Below, piece by piece: positions 36,355 through 44,239 of a DNA stretch of 64,000 bases (its first letter is position 1; the number at the start of each line of letters is the position of its first letter). Made by a program: the position numbers and the translations under genes. A model generated the notes under the pieces. It was not told the origin of the DNA and did no database searches. It saw only the letters and a list, made by a program, of their open reading frames with translations. The DNA comes from Streptococcus vestibularis (GTDB lineage: Bacteria; Bacillota; Bacilli; Lactobacillales; Streptococcaceae). The stretch covers positions 124,001 to 188,000 of the forward strand of contig JAABLG010000005.1 of the NCBI GenBank assembly GCA_010604095.1, written 5' to 3'.

Positions 36355-36383
36355 ATTGTAAAACGTTATCATAGATTTGTCAA
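36355..36383 (-). promoter_or_regulatory. Promoter of the second man operon with cre-like site
   Basis: On the minus strand TTGACA (36378-36383) and TACAAT (36355-36360) are 17 bases apart, with TGATAACGTTTTAC (36358-36371) in the spacer matching the cre core. Layout and several flanking bases match the manL promoter. Confidence 0.8.
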
Positions 36384-36529
36384 TGCTTTTCGTAACAAAA
36401 GTGTCATAAAATTGAAAAAAATATCAAATTATCGCAAATATACTTTCTTTTCAGACAAAAAGAGTTAGATATAGTTTGAAGCTATATCTAACTAGAAGAA
36501 ATGGGATTAAGAAAAAATGAGATAAATGC

Positions 36530-36558
36530 TTGTAATAGCTAGTAATGGCTGCTATAAT
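36530..36558 (+). promoter_or_regulatory. Promoter of the cyclase-family gene
   Basis: TTGTAA (36530-36535), 17-base spacer, TATAAT (36553-36558) with a TGC extended -10. The start codon is 51 bases downstream of the -10. Confidence 0.75.
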
Positions 36559-36609
36559 TTCTTCAATTAACTATTTAAGGTTAAATCTATAAGAAAAGAG
36601 GACCTCCTT

Positions 36610-37341
36610 ATGTCAGATTTACTAAGTATTTATAAAGAATTGCAATCTAAGAAATGGGTTGACTTGACCCACAAAATTAATGCGGAAAGTCCACACTTTC
36701 CAGCACTCCCTGCTTTGAAACAAGAAGACCTTTTCACATTAAAAGATGGTTTCCATGTTCAAAAATTTACAGTAGTTGGTCAATACGGAACTCATATTGA
36801 TGCACCGATTCACTTTGTAGAAGGTGGTCGTTGGTTGGATGAGATTGACCTCAAAGATCTCCTCTTACCACTCTATGTTATCGACAAGTCTAAAGAAGTT
36901 GCTGCGAATCCAAACTTTATCTTGAGCAAACAAGATATCTTAGACTTTGAAGCAGAATATGGACAAATTGCTGAAGGGGCTTTTGTCGCTTTTCGTAGTG
37001 ATTGGTCGAAGCGTTGGCCAGATCAAGATGCTATGCGCAACCTTGATGAAAATGGGGTTCAGCAAAGTCCAGGTTGGAGCCACGAAGCTTTGGAATTCTT
37101 AATTCATGAGCGTCATGTTAAGGCCGTCGGTCATGAGACTTTTGATACAGATGCTGGTATTCCAGCAGCAGAACATGGCTTGGTTAACGAATACTACCTC
37201 TTGGAACAAAACATTTATCAGGTAGAAGTCTTGAATCAATTGGATCAAGTTCCAGCTGTTGGTGCTTTGATTTCAATTGCATTTCCTCACTGGGACAAGG
37301 CGACAGGTTCCCCAGTGCGTGCAGTGGCTATTTTACCTTAA
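36610..37341 (+). CDS. Cyclase-family (kynurenine formamidase-like) metal-dependent hydrolase
   Basis: This is a 243-residue member of the cyclase/KynB superfamily of metal-dependent amide or lactone hydrolases. The signature HxGTHxDxPxHF is seen as QYGTHIDAPIHF near residues 57-68, providing metal ligands. A second conserved histidine segment, VGHETFDTDAG, is near residue 177. No tryptophan-degradation genes are nearby, so the true substrate is open. The gene is monocistronic with its own promoter and a terminator. The ribosome site is GAGGACC. Confidence 0.82.
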   Translation: MSDLLSIYKELQSKKWVDLTHKINAESPHFPALPALKQEDLFTLKDGFHVQKFTVVGQYGTHIDAPIHFVEGGRWLDEIDLKDLLLPLYVIDKSKEVAANPNFILSKQDILDFEAEYGQIAEGAFVAFRSDWSKRWPDQDAMRNLDENGVQQSPGWSHEALEFLIHERHVKAVGHETFDTDAGIPAAEHGLVNEYYLLEQNIYQVEVLNQLDQVPAVGALISIAFPHWDKATGSPVRAVAILP

Positions 37342-37346
37342 TCATA

Positions 37347-37382
37347 AGAAAAAACACCGAAGAAATTTTCGGTGTCTTTTCT
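37347..37382. terminator. Bidirectional terminator between cyclase and HAD genes
   Basis: ACACCGA pairs with TCGGTGT, extended by A and T runs on the two sides. Confidence 0.85.
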
Positions 37383-37385
37383 TGT

Positions 37386-38198
37386 TTACAAAAAGAGTTC
37401 TTGGAGTTTGCGAGCAACGCCATCCTCTTCATTAGTCCACTCAATTTGTTCGTTAGCGTGGGGAAGAAGGACAGAGCTAGCATTCTTCATGGCATAGCCA
37501 GTTTTAGCCAGTTCTAACATTTCCGTATCGTTATGTTCATCACCAAAAGCAATCAAATCATCTGGAGATTTGCGCATGGCTCTGAGTAGATAGTTTAGGG
37601 CGTAGGCCTTGTTAATTCCTTTAGGAGAAAATTCTAAGATATTAAGTGGGCCGCCCCAAGAATCCACTTCAATTTCTTCCTTGAAGTCTTTCTTGATATC
37701 ATCGGCTAGCTGGTACTTATCTTCATGACGAGTTTGCATAAGAAGAGCATTAGGGTTACGTGTGATTTTAGCTGGTTCTAAACGCATAGCCTCAATAATT
37801 TTATCAACACCAAAGAGTTGTGGTTGAATACGCTCTGGGTGATTCATAGTGATATAGAAGTGTTTTCGATATTCACTAGCCAGAAAATCCATCTCTAATT
37901 CATCATGGCGTTGTAAGAGGCTAATCAGATATTTCTTATCTAATTTAACCGAATGCTCATAAGCCCAGTCTTGGTCTGGAAGATTGGTCAAGGAGCCGTT
38001 GAAGGTGATGAGTGGTGTTTCTAACCCTAGTGTTTTGTAATGGTCAATAGCCATTCGATAAGGACGACCTGTAGCAATAACGACTTGGTGTCCTTTGTTT
38101 TGTACGTCTTTAATCGTTTTTTGTGTAAATTCTGAAATAGTTCCATCTGGGCGCAAGAGCGTTCCATCAAGATCTAGTGCAATCAATTTTTTTGTCAT
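37386..38198 (-). CDS. Cof-type HAD-IIB family phosphatase
   Basis: This is a sugar-phosphate or flavin-phosphate hydrolase of the Cof/YidA group, 270 residues. Motif I is LIALDLDGTLL with the nucleophile aspartate, motif II is IATGRPY, and motif IV is LIAFGDEHNDTEML near residue 215. The C2B cap lies between about residues 85 and 190. There are many such paralogues in streptococci and their substrates overlap, so no specific reaction is assigned. It is divergent from the purine permease. Confidence 0.88.
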   Translation of the reverse strand: MTKKLIALDLDGTLLRPDGTISEFTQKTIKDVQNKGHQVVIATGRPYRMAIDHYKTLGLETPLITFNGSLTNLPDQDWAYEHSVKLDKKYLISLLQRHDELEMDFLASEYRKHFYITMNHPERIQPQLFGVDKIIEAMRLEPAKITRNPNALLMQTRHEDKYQLADDIKKDFKEEIEVDSWGGPLNILEFSPKGINKAYALNYLLRAMRKSPDDLIAFGDEHNDTEMLELAKTGYAMKNASSVLLPHANEQIEWTNEEDGVARKLQELFL

Positions 38199-38255
38199 GT
38201 TCCTATTATAGCAAAAATCTGTCCTTTGTTGGTGATTAAGAAAGAGCTTTCTAAG

Positions 38256-38369
38256 AACGTTCGGTTTTTCATAAGAAAAGTCTCAGGAAATAAACCTTGC
38301 ACCGTCAAATAATTTCAGGTAGAATAGTAATGTTGCATTCTACGTGAGAATGTTCCGAAATTATTCGGA
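38256..38369 (+). promoter_or_regulatory. Purine permease promoter with PurBox-like sites
   Basis: The promoter is TTGCAC (38297-38302), 17 bases, TAGAAT (38320-38325). On the opposite strand at 38256-38268 AAAACCGAACGTT matches the PurBox consensus AWWWCCGAACWWT except one base, about 75 bases before the predicted transcription start. That is the spacing known for PurR activation in lactococci. A palindrome TCCGAA/TTCGGA (38354-38369) lies in the leader. No purine riboswitch fold was seen. Confidence 0.65.
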
Positions 38370-38406
38370 TTTTGACAATATTTTTTATTAAGGAGTCTAA
38401 ACTTTC

Positions 38407-39828
38407 ATGGAAAAGTTTTTCAAATTGAAAGAACATGGTACTGACGTCCGTACAGAAGTGACTGCCGGATTGACAACTTTCTTTGCCATGTCTTACATCC
38501 TCTTTGTTAACCCAGCGATGTTGGCTCAGACAGGAATGCCTGCACAAGGTGTTTTCTTAGCAACAATTATTGGTGCGGTTGCAGGGACGTTGATGATGGC
38601 ATTTTATGCTAACCTACCATACGCCCAAGCGCCTGGTATGGGGCTTAATGCCTTCTTCACCTACACAGTGGTTTTTTCTTTGGGTTACACTTGGCAAGAG
38701 GCCTTAGCAATGGTCTTTCTATGTGGTGTTATTTCATTGATCATCACAGTAACTAAAGTACGTAAGATGATTATTGAGTCTATTCCAACAGCCCTCAAAT
38801 CTGCGATTTCAGCAGGTATCGGTGTTTTCCTTGCCTATGTTGGGATTAAAAATGCTGGTTTCTTGAAATTCTCAATTAATCCACATACCTACACTGTAGC
38901 AGGTAAAGGTGCTGATATGGCCAAGGCTTCAATTACAGCTTCATCGTCAGCTACACCAGGTTTGGTTGCTTTCAATAACCCAACTGTAATTGTAGGTTTG
39001 ATTGGTCTTGCGATTGCGATTTTCTTTATTGTTAAAGGTATTCGTGGTGGTGTTCTTCTTTCAATCCTCGTAACGACTATCATTGCTATCTTTGCTGGTG
39101 TCGTTGATCTTGGAAGCATCGATTGGCACGCAGCTAGCTTGACATCATCTATTAAAGATCTTGGTCAGGTCTTTGGTGCAGCGCTTGGATCTAAGGGATT
39201 GGGATCACTCTTTGCAGACGTTTCTCGTTTGCCTGGTGTCTTTATGGCTATTCTCGCCTTTTCATTGACTGATATCTTTGATACTATCGGTACCTTGATT
39301 GGTACTGGTGAGAAGGTTGGTATCATTGCTTCAACAGGTGATAACAACGAATCAAAAGCTCTTGACCGTGCTCTTTACTCGGACCTTGTTGGTACAAGTA
39401 TCGGTGCCGTTGCAGGGACTTCAAACGTTACAACCTATATTGAATCTGCAGCAGGTATTGGTGCTGGTGGACGTACTGGTTTAACAGCCCTTGTGGTTGC
39501 CGTCCTCTTTGCCATTTCAAGCTTCTTTAGCCCGCTTGTTTCAATTGTTCCTAGTGCAGCGACAGCACCTATCCTTATCATTGTAGGTATTATGATGTTG
39601 TCTAACCTTAAGGGTGTTGATTGGGAAGATTTGTCTGAAGCTATTCCAGCTTTCTTCACGTCAATCTTTATGGGATTCTCATACAGTATTACTTACGGTA
39701 TCGCAGCTGGTTTCCTTACTTATACTTTGGTGAAAATTGTTAAAGGTCAAGCTAAGGATGTTCACCTCATTATGTGGATTTTGGATATCCTATTTATCCT
39801 TAATTTTATCAGTATGGCTGTGCTCTAA
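38407..39828 (+). CDS. NCS2/AzgA-type purine (guanine/hypoxanthine) permease
   Basis: This is a proton-coupled nucleobase importer of the PbuG/AzgA branch, 473 residues with 12-14 hydrophobic segments. Characteristic blocks are EVTAGLTTFFAMSYILFVNP near residue 20, the APGMGLNAFF motif near residue 80 and the ESAAGIGAGGRTGLTALV segment near residue 350. Purine specificity is from family; the PurBox-like sites upstream agree. The ribosome site is AAGGAG. It is monocistronic. Confidence 0.9.
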   Translation: MEKFFKLKEHGTDVRTEVTAGLTTFFAMSYILFVNPAMLAQTGMPAQGVFLATIIGAVAGTLMMAFYANLPYAQAPGMGLNAFFTYTVVFSLGYTWQEALAMVFLCGVISLIITVTKVRKMIIESIPTALKSAISAGIGVFLAYVGIKNAGFLKFSINPHTYTVAGKGADMAKASITASSSATPGLVAFNNPTVIVGLIGLAIAIFFIVKGIRGGVLLSILVTTIIAIFAGVVDLGSIDWHAASLTSSIKDLGQVFGAALGSKGLGSLFADVSRLPGVFMAILAFSLTDIFDTIGTLIGTGEKVGIIASTGDNNESKALDRALYSDLVGTSIGAVAGTSNVTTYIESAAGIGAGGRTGLTALVVAVLFAISSFFSPLVSIVPSAATAPILIIVGIMMLSNLKGVDWEDLSEAIPAFFTSIFMGFSYSITYGIAAGFLTYTLVKIVKGQAKDVHLIMWILDILFILNFISMAVL

Positions 39829-39843
39829 AGTTTGAATCATACA

Positions 39844-39874
39844 AAAGTCTGGCACTTGTGTCGGGCTTTTTTAG
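39844..39874 (+). terminator. Terminator after the purine permease gene
   Basis: AAAGTCTGGC pairs with GTCGGGCTTT (several G-T pairs) followed by TTTTTAG. Confidence 0.75.
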
Positions 39875-40110
39875 TTCTCTTGTGAAGCACGATTTTCCTA
39901 TTTTTAAGGCTGTTTTTTAAAGGAAATTGAAATCAAGACAAATAGATGTTTGGGATTTAATTTTATGAGTACTAAATAAAGCTAAGATAAGTTTTTTATT
40001 AGTGTGTCGTCTCTGCACTTGCGGTTGAAAGGAGTCATTATTTGCATGATTTTACTGGAAATTTACAGCGGATTCTAGTCCATATTTTTATTTTTTGATA
40101 TAATGAAAAC
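39875..40110 (+). promoter_or_regulatory. Upstream region of tsaE with possible small ORF and leaderless-type promoter
   Basis: An AAAGGAG (40028-40034) is placed correctly for a TTG at 40042 that opens an 18-codon frame ending at 40098. An ATG at 40046 in another frame gives 10 codons. TATAAT (40099-40104) with TGA before it is an extended -10; its start point would fall at or next to the tsaE ATG (40111). No other structure stands out. Confidence 0.45.
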
Positions 40111-40554
40111 ATGATTTACAGTCGAAATGAAGAGGAATTGATAAGCATTGGCCAAAACATTGGTAGCCTGCTCAATTCTGGTGATATAATTGTTCTCTCA
40201 GGTGATCTGGGAGCGGGCAAAACCACTTTAACGAAAGGGATTGCCAAAGGTTTAAATATTTCACAGATGATTAAAAGTCCGACCTACACTATCGTTAGGG
40301 AGTATGAAGGACGTTTGCCACTATATCATTTAGATGTATATCGTATAGGCGATGATCCAGATTCTATTGACTTGGATGATTTTCTATATGGCGACGGCGT
40401 AACGATTATCGAGTGGGGTGAGCTCTTGGATGAGGATCTCTTAGGGGATTATCTCTTGATTTCGATAGCTCATCATGATGATGGACGACAGTTGACGTTC
40501 GAAGCTTTTGGACCGAGAAGCCAAGAAATTCAGGAGGCTATATTAAATGGCTGA
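40111..40554 (+). CDS. tsaE: tRNA threonylcarbamoyladenosine biosynthesis ATPase
   Basis: TsaE is the ATPase partner of TsaB-TsaD in making t6A37 in tRNAs that read ANN codons. The 147 residues have Walker A LSGDLGAGKTTL near residue 35, the SPTYTIVREYEG segment near residue 65 and the YHLDVYRI segment. No ribosome site precedes the ATG and the -10 is only 7 bases away, so the message may be leaderless. It overlaps the GNAT gene by 8 bases. The tsaE-GNAT-brpA order is conserved in streptococci. Confidence 0.93.
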   Translation: MIYSRNEEELISIGQNIGSLLNSGDIIVLSGDLGAGKTTLTKGIAKGLNISQMIKSPTYTIVREYEGRLPLYHLDVYRIGDDPDSIDLDDFLYGDGVTIIEWGELLDEDLLGDYLLISIAHHDDGRQLTFEAFGPRSQEIQEAILNG

Positions 40555-41068
40555 GCAAGAATTAGTCATTGAAGAAGCCCAAAGAGAAGATGCAACTTCG
40601 TTGGCCTTATTACTTGAGACGGTGGCCTTGGAGTCAGACTTTCTAGCCCAGGATGATAGGAGTTCTGTCCTGAGTGCTGAACAGCTAGCATCCTATATTG
40701 ATAGTCACCAAAATGTGACTAACGAAGTTTGTTTAGTGGCGAAATTAGGCCATGAGGTCATTGGTGTTTGCAATGTTACTGCTGACCAAGACACTAAAAC
40801 CAGTCATATCGGTGATGTCTTTATTGCGGTCTCTAAGCTCTATTGGGGACATGGCGTTGGTCAGTCTCTTATGGAATTAATGATTGATTGGGCCAATCAT
40901 ACACCAGCTATTCGTCGTTTAGAGTTGACGGTTCAAGCACGTAATGAACGGGCAGTTCACCTCTATCGTAAATTTGAATTTGACATCGAAGGCACTAAGA
41001 AACGTGGTGCCAGAACTAAAAATGGAGAATTTCTAGACGTTTACCTTATGGCTAAACTTATAGATTAG
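40547..41068 (+). CDS. GNAT family N-acetyltransferase
   Basis: This is a 173-residue acetyl-CoA dependent N-acetyltransferase. The CoA-binding motif A is seen in HIGDVFIAVSKLYWGHGVGQ near residues 85-105, with the GHGVGQ pyrophosphate loop, followed by motif B ELTVQARNERAVHLYRKFEF. The acceptor substrate is unknown. The start lies within the end of tsaE, so translation is coupled, and brpA follows 8 bases downstream. Confidence 0.88.
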   Translation: MAEQELVIEEAQREDATSLALLLETVALESDFLAQDDRSSVLSAEQLASYIDSHQNVTNEVCLVAKLGHEVIGVCNVTADQDTKTSHIGDVFIAVSKLYWGHGVGQSLMELMIDWANHTPAIRRLELTVQARNERAVHLYRKFEFDIEGTKKRGARTKNGEFLDVYLMAKLID

Positions 41069-41076
41069 GAAAAAAT

Positions 41077-42330
41077 ATGAAACTTGGACGAAAAATTTTA
41101 TTAATGTTGTTGGCGATTTTTGCCACTACTGTAGTAGCTGCGGGTATTTACCTAACAACAACCTACAACTATGCGACTGGTGAATTATCAAAGACATTTA
41201 GGATGTCTAAGGCAACCACAGGTAATAGCAAGGCGATTCAGCAGACTAAACCGATAACTATCTTGTTAATGGGGGTAGATACGGGGTCTAAAGAACGTAA
41301 GGAAACCTGGGAAGGGAACTCTGATACCATGATTTTGGTGACGGTGAATCCTGAGACTAAGAAGACAACCATGACCAGTCTAGAACGTGACCTGTTAACG
41401 GATATAGAGGGGTCGGGACAAGCCAAACTGAATGCAGCCTATGCTGAGGGAGGCGCCGACTTGGCTATCTCGACCATTCAAAAGGTTTTAGACATTGATA
41501 TTGACTATTATGCACTGATTAATATGCAAGGGATGATAGATCTGGTTAATGCCGTAGGTGGTATTGAAGTAACCAATCATTTCGATTTTCCAATTTCGAT
41601 TGCAGAGAATGAACCAGAATTTCAGGCAAAAGTTGAGCCAGGAACCCACAAAATTAATGGTGAACAAGCCTTGGTTTATTCGCGTATGCGTTATGATGAC
41701 CCTGATGGTGACTATGGTCGTCAAAAACGTCAGCGTGAGGTTATTCAGAAGGTTGTTGCCAAGATTTTGAAGATGGACTCTATTGGTTCCTACAAAAAAA
41801 TCTTATCAGCTGTGAGCTCAAATGTGCAAACAAGTATTGAGCTTGGTGATACAGATACTCTCCGTAGTTTGATGGGTTATAGTGATGCCCTTAAAAATAT
41901 TAAGTCTTATCAGTTGGCTGGTTCGGATGCCATGATTAATGGTGGAAGCTACCAAATGGCTTCAACTGAAGATATCCTGAAAGTACAGAACCGTATTAGA
42001 AAAGAAGTCGGTAAGAAAAAGGTTTCTGAGTCTAATCTTAAGACGTCCTTGGTTCTCTCTGGCTCAGGAGCATCAAGTTATGGCTCTGATAGTTTCGTTA
42101 ATTCGAAATCAAGTGCAGCCTCTAATGAATCCTCTGGAGTGTATGAGGGTGCCACTGTAGAGGGAGCGGGTAGTGCTTCAGTAAATACTTATGGTGGGAA
42201 CACCACTTATAGCAGTAATTATAGTGGTACAACAGGTAGCTATGTTCAGGATCAAGGTACGGCAAGTGCCACTTACAATAATGGTGGTTCTGGTGTGACT
42301 ACTTATAGTTCTGCTCCGGCGACGCAATAG
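41077..42330 (+). CDS. brpA: LytR-CpsA-Psr (LCP) family cell-wall glycopolymer transferase BrpA
   Basis: LCP proteins attach teichoic-acid-like polymers or capsule to peptidoglycan at the outer membrane face. The 417 residues have a short cytoplasmic start, a transmembrane segment at about 7-27 and the LCP domain from about 60. It includes ILLMGVDTGS, NSDTMILVTVNP, LERDLLTDIEG, the DYYALINMQGMIDLVNAVGG block and ALVYSRMRYDDPDGDYGRQKRQ with conserved catalytic Arg/Asp. From about residue 325 the tail is rich in Ser, Gly, Thr and Tyr, with no obvious fold. The symbol follows the equivalent gene and location in S. mutans. Confidence 0.88.
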   Translation: MKLGRKILLMLLAIFATTVVAAGIYLTTTYNYATGELSKTFRMSKATTGNSKAIQQTKPITILLMGVDTGSKERKETWEGNSDTMILVTVNPETKKTTMTSLERDLLTDIEGSGQAKLNAAYAEGGADLAISTIQKVLDIDIDYYALINMQGMIDLVNAVGGIEVTNHFDFPISIAENEPEFQAKVEPGTHKINGEQALVYSRMRYDDPDGDYGRQKRQREVIQKVVAKILKMDSIGSYKKILSAVSSNVQTSIELGDTDTLRSLMGYSDALKNIKSYQLAGSDAMINGGSYQMASTEDILKVQNRIRKEVGKKKVSESNLKTSLVLSGSGASSYGSDSFVNSKSSAASNESSGVYEGATVEGAGSASVNTYGGNTTYSSNYSGTTGSYVQDQGTASATYNNGGSGVTTYSSAPATQ

Positions 42331-42359
42331 AAGGATTGGGAATTCCCATCCTTTTTCTT
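42331..42359 (+). terminator. Terminator after brpA
   Basis: AAGGAT.GGG pairs with CCCATCCTT around AATT, with a one-base bulge, then TTTTTC. Confidence 0.85.
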
Positions 42360-42386
42360 ATGTCTATCTTGTGATATGGTTATTCC

Positions 42387-42459
42387 TTGCAATGGTTTAT
42401 GAGCTATGCTATAATATAGGAAAATAATGAAAGAGAGGCGGAGTAGAAACTTCGTCTCT
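42387..42459 (+). promoter_or_regulatory. Promoter and leader hairpin of the rimP-nusA-infB operon
   Basis: TTGCAA (42387-42392), 17 bases, TATAAT (42410-42415), with a TGC extension, is a strong promoter. The leader has an 11-bp stem AGAGGCGGAGT/ACTTCGTCTCT (42434-42444 with 42449-42459, two G-T pairs) 21 bases before the rimP start, with a ribosome site AAGGAGG in between. In other bacteria this operon is autoregulated through its leader. Whether this hairpin does so is unknown. Confidence 0.75.
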
Positions 42460-42480
42460 TGTGTATGTAAGGAGGTCATA

Positions 42481-42954
42481 ATGTCACAAAAAATTATTGA
42501 TCTCGTGACGGCTGTCGTAGCACCAGCTATTCCTGGGCCCTACGAATTGGTCGATATCGAGTATGAAAAGCTTGGCAGTGACTATGTCTTGTCCGTTTTG
42601 ATTGATAAGCCAGGTGGTATTACTGTCGAAGATACTGCAGACCTGACTGAAATTATCAGTCCTCTCTTGGATACTATTCAGCCTGATCCCTTTCCGGACC
42701 AATACATGCTGGAAGTATCTAGTCCAGGGTTAGAGCGTCCCTTGAAGACCAAAGAAGCTTTGACCAATGCTGTTGGTCAGTATATCAATGTTAGTCTTTA
42801 CAAGGCTATTGATAAGATTAAGATTTTCCAAGGTGACTTGGTGGCCTTTGATGGGGAAATCCTAACAATTGATTATCTTGACAAGACTCGCCATAAAACT
42901 GTTGAGATTCCCTATCAAACAGTTGCTAAAGCTCGTTTGGCAGTCAAACTCTAG
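42481..42954 (+). CDS. rimP: Ribosome maturation factor RimP
   Basis: RimP assists 30S subunit assembly. The 157 residues contain the usual blocks [19 protein letters not shown] near residue 20, [16 protein letters not shown] and the conserved [14 protein letters not shown] near residue 80, followed by an SH3-like C-terminal domain. The ATG at 42481 is chosen for its AAGGAGG; the frame is also open from an ATG at 42427, which would run translation through the leader hairpin. The gene is first of the operon. Confidence 0.94.
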   Translation: MSQKIIDLVTAVVAPAIPGPYELVDIEYEKLGSDYVLSVLIDKPGGITVEDTADLTEIISPLLDTIQPDPFPDQYMLEVSSPGLERPLKTKEALTNAVGQYINVSLYKAIDKIKIFQGDLVAFDGEILTIDYLDKTRHKTVEIPYQTVAKARLAVKL

Positions 42955-43019
42955 AACTCTTAGTGTAAATAAAGAAAGGATGCCAGTTTTGCCTTTGAAG
43001 GGCTAAAACGACAAAGAAT

Positions 43020-44219
43020 ATGAGCAAAGAAATGCTAGAAGCCTTCCGTGTCTTGGAAGAAGAAAAACACATTAACAAGGATGATATCATCGAAGCTGTG
43101 GTTGAATCGCTTAAATCAGCTTACAAGCGTCGTTATGGTCAATCAGAATCAGCTGTTGTTGAATTTAATGAAAAAACAGGTGATTTCCAAGTTTATACTG
43201 TTCGTGAAGTTGTAGACGAAGTCTTTGATAGCCGCTTGGAAATCAGTCTTAAGGATGCGCTTGCTATTAGTTCTGCCTACGAACTCGGTGATAAGATTCG
43301 TTTCGAAGAGTCAGTGGATGAATTTGGTCGTGTGGCAGCGCAATCTGCTAAGCAAACCATCATGGAAAAAATGCGTAAGCAAATGCGTGAAATCACCTAT
43401 AATGACTACAAACAACATGAAGGTGAAATCATGCAAGGAACAGTTGAACGCTTTGACCAACGTTTCATTTATGTCAATCTCGGGACTCTTGAGGCTCAAT
43501 TGTCACGTCAAGATCAAATTCCTGGCGAAAGCTTTAAGTCTCACGATGTGATCGATGTCTATGTTTATAAAGTGGAAAATAATCCAAAAGGTGTTAACGT
43601 CTTTGTAAGCCGTAGCCATCCTGAGTTCATCAAACGTATCATGGAACAAGAGATTCCTGAGGTATTTGATGGAACTGTAGAAATTATGAGTGTGTCTCGT
43701 GAAGCTGGTGATCGTACTAAGGTTGCTGTTCGTAGCCATAACCCTAACGTTGATGCCATTGGTACCATTGTTGGGCGTGGTGGAAATAATATCAAAAAGG
43801 TGGTCAGCCGCTTCCATCCAACACGTTTGGATGCTAAGACAGGTATTGAAGTTCCTGTTGAAGAAAACATTGATGTTATTCAATGGGTTGAAGATCCAGC
43901 TGAGTTTATCTACAACGCTATTGCACCTGCTGAAGTGGACTATGTCCTCTTTGACGAAAATGATAGCAAGCGTGCGACAGTTGTTGTTCCAGATAATAAA
44001 TTGTCACTTGCGATTGGTCGTCGTGGACAAAACGTTCGTTTAGCGGCTCACTTGACTGGCTATCGTATTGATATCAAGTCAGCTACTGAATATGAAGCTC
44101 TTGAAGCTGAAAAAGCTGAGGCTGCTACAGAAGAAGTTGTAGACGAGGTTGTTGCAGAAGAAACTACACCTGTTGAAGTCACAACAGAAGAAGTAACTGA
44201 AACAACAGAAGCAGAATAA
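43020..44219 (+). CDS. nusA: Transcription termination/antitermination factor NusA
   Basis: NusA binds RNA polymerase and modulates pausing and termination. The 399 residues have the N-terminal polymerase-binding domain to about 130, an S1 domain (GTVERFDQRFIYVNLG), then KH1 and KH2 with TIVGRGGNNIKKV and LAIGRRGQNVRLA. The C-terminus is a Glu/Thr/Val-rich tail of about 35 residues and no further repeats, as usual in Firmicutes. The start is odd. AAGAAAGGA is 40 bases upstream, and a GTTTT.GCC/GGC.AAAAC hairpin (42986-43009) lies between it and the ATG. Confidence 0.96.
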   Translation: MSKEMLEAFRVLEEEKHINKDDIIEAVVESLKSAYKRRYGQSESAVVEFNEKTGDFQVYTVREVVDEVFDSRLEISLKDALAISSAYELGDKIRFEESVDEFGRVAAQSAKQTIMEKMRKQMREITYNDYKQHEGEIMQGTVERFDQRFIYVNLGTLEAQLSRQDQIPGESFKSHDVIDVYVYKVENNPKGVNVFVSRSHPEFIKRIMEQEIPEVFDGTVEIMSVSREAGDRTKVAVRSHNPNVDAIGTIVGRGGNNIKKVVSRFHPTRLDAKTGIEVPVEENIDVIQWVEDPAEFIYNAIAPAEVDYVLFDENDSKRATVVVPDNKLSLAIGRRGQNVRLAAHLTGYRIDIKSATEYEALEAEKAEAATEEVVDEVVAEETTPVEVTTEEVTETTEAE

Positions 44220-44239
44220 GAAGAACATAGAGGTGTTTG

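Larger units (their letters stand above)
36301..36609. other. Divergent intergenic region between second man operon and cyclase gene
   Basis: It holds the man promoter at 36355-36383, a perfect 11-bp stem GTTAGATATAG/CTATATCTAAC (36464-36474 with 36482-36492) with a T-rich flank on the minus strand, and the cyclase promoter at 36530-36558. The rest is AT-rich with no further gene seen. Confidence 0.6.

Noticed and set aside
38210..38406. Purine riboswitch upstream of the purine permease gene
   Set aside because: The conserved core and three-way junction of the purine riboswitch could not be found. PurBox-like sites account better for control.
42980..43006. Short frame ATG CCA GTT... before nusA as a leader peptide
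   Set aside because: The purine-rich site touches the ATG, leaving no spacer, so initiation there is unlikely.
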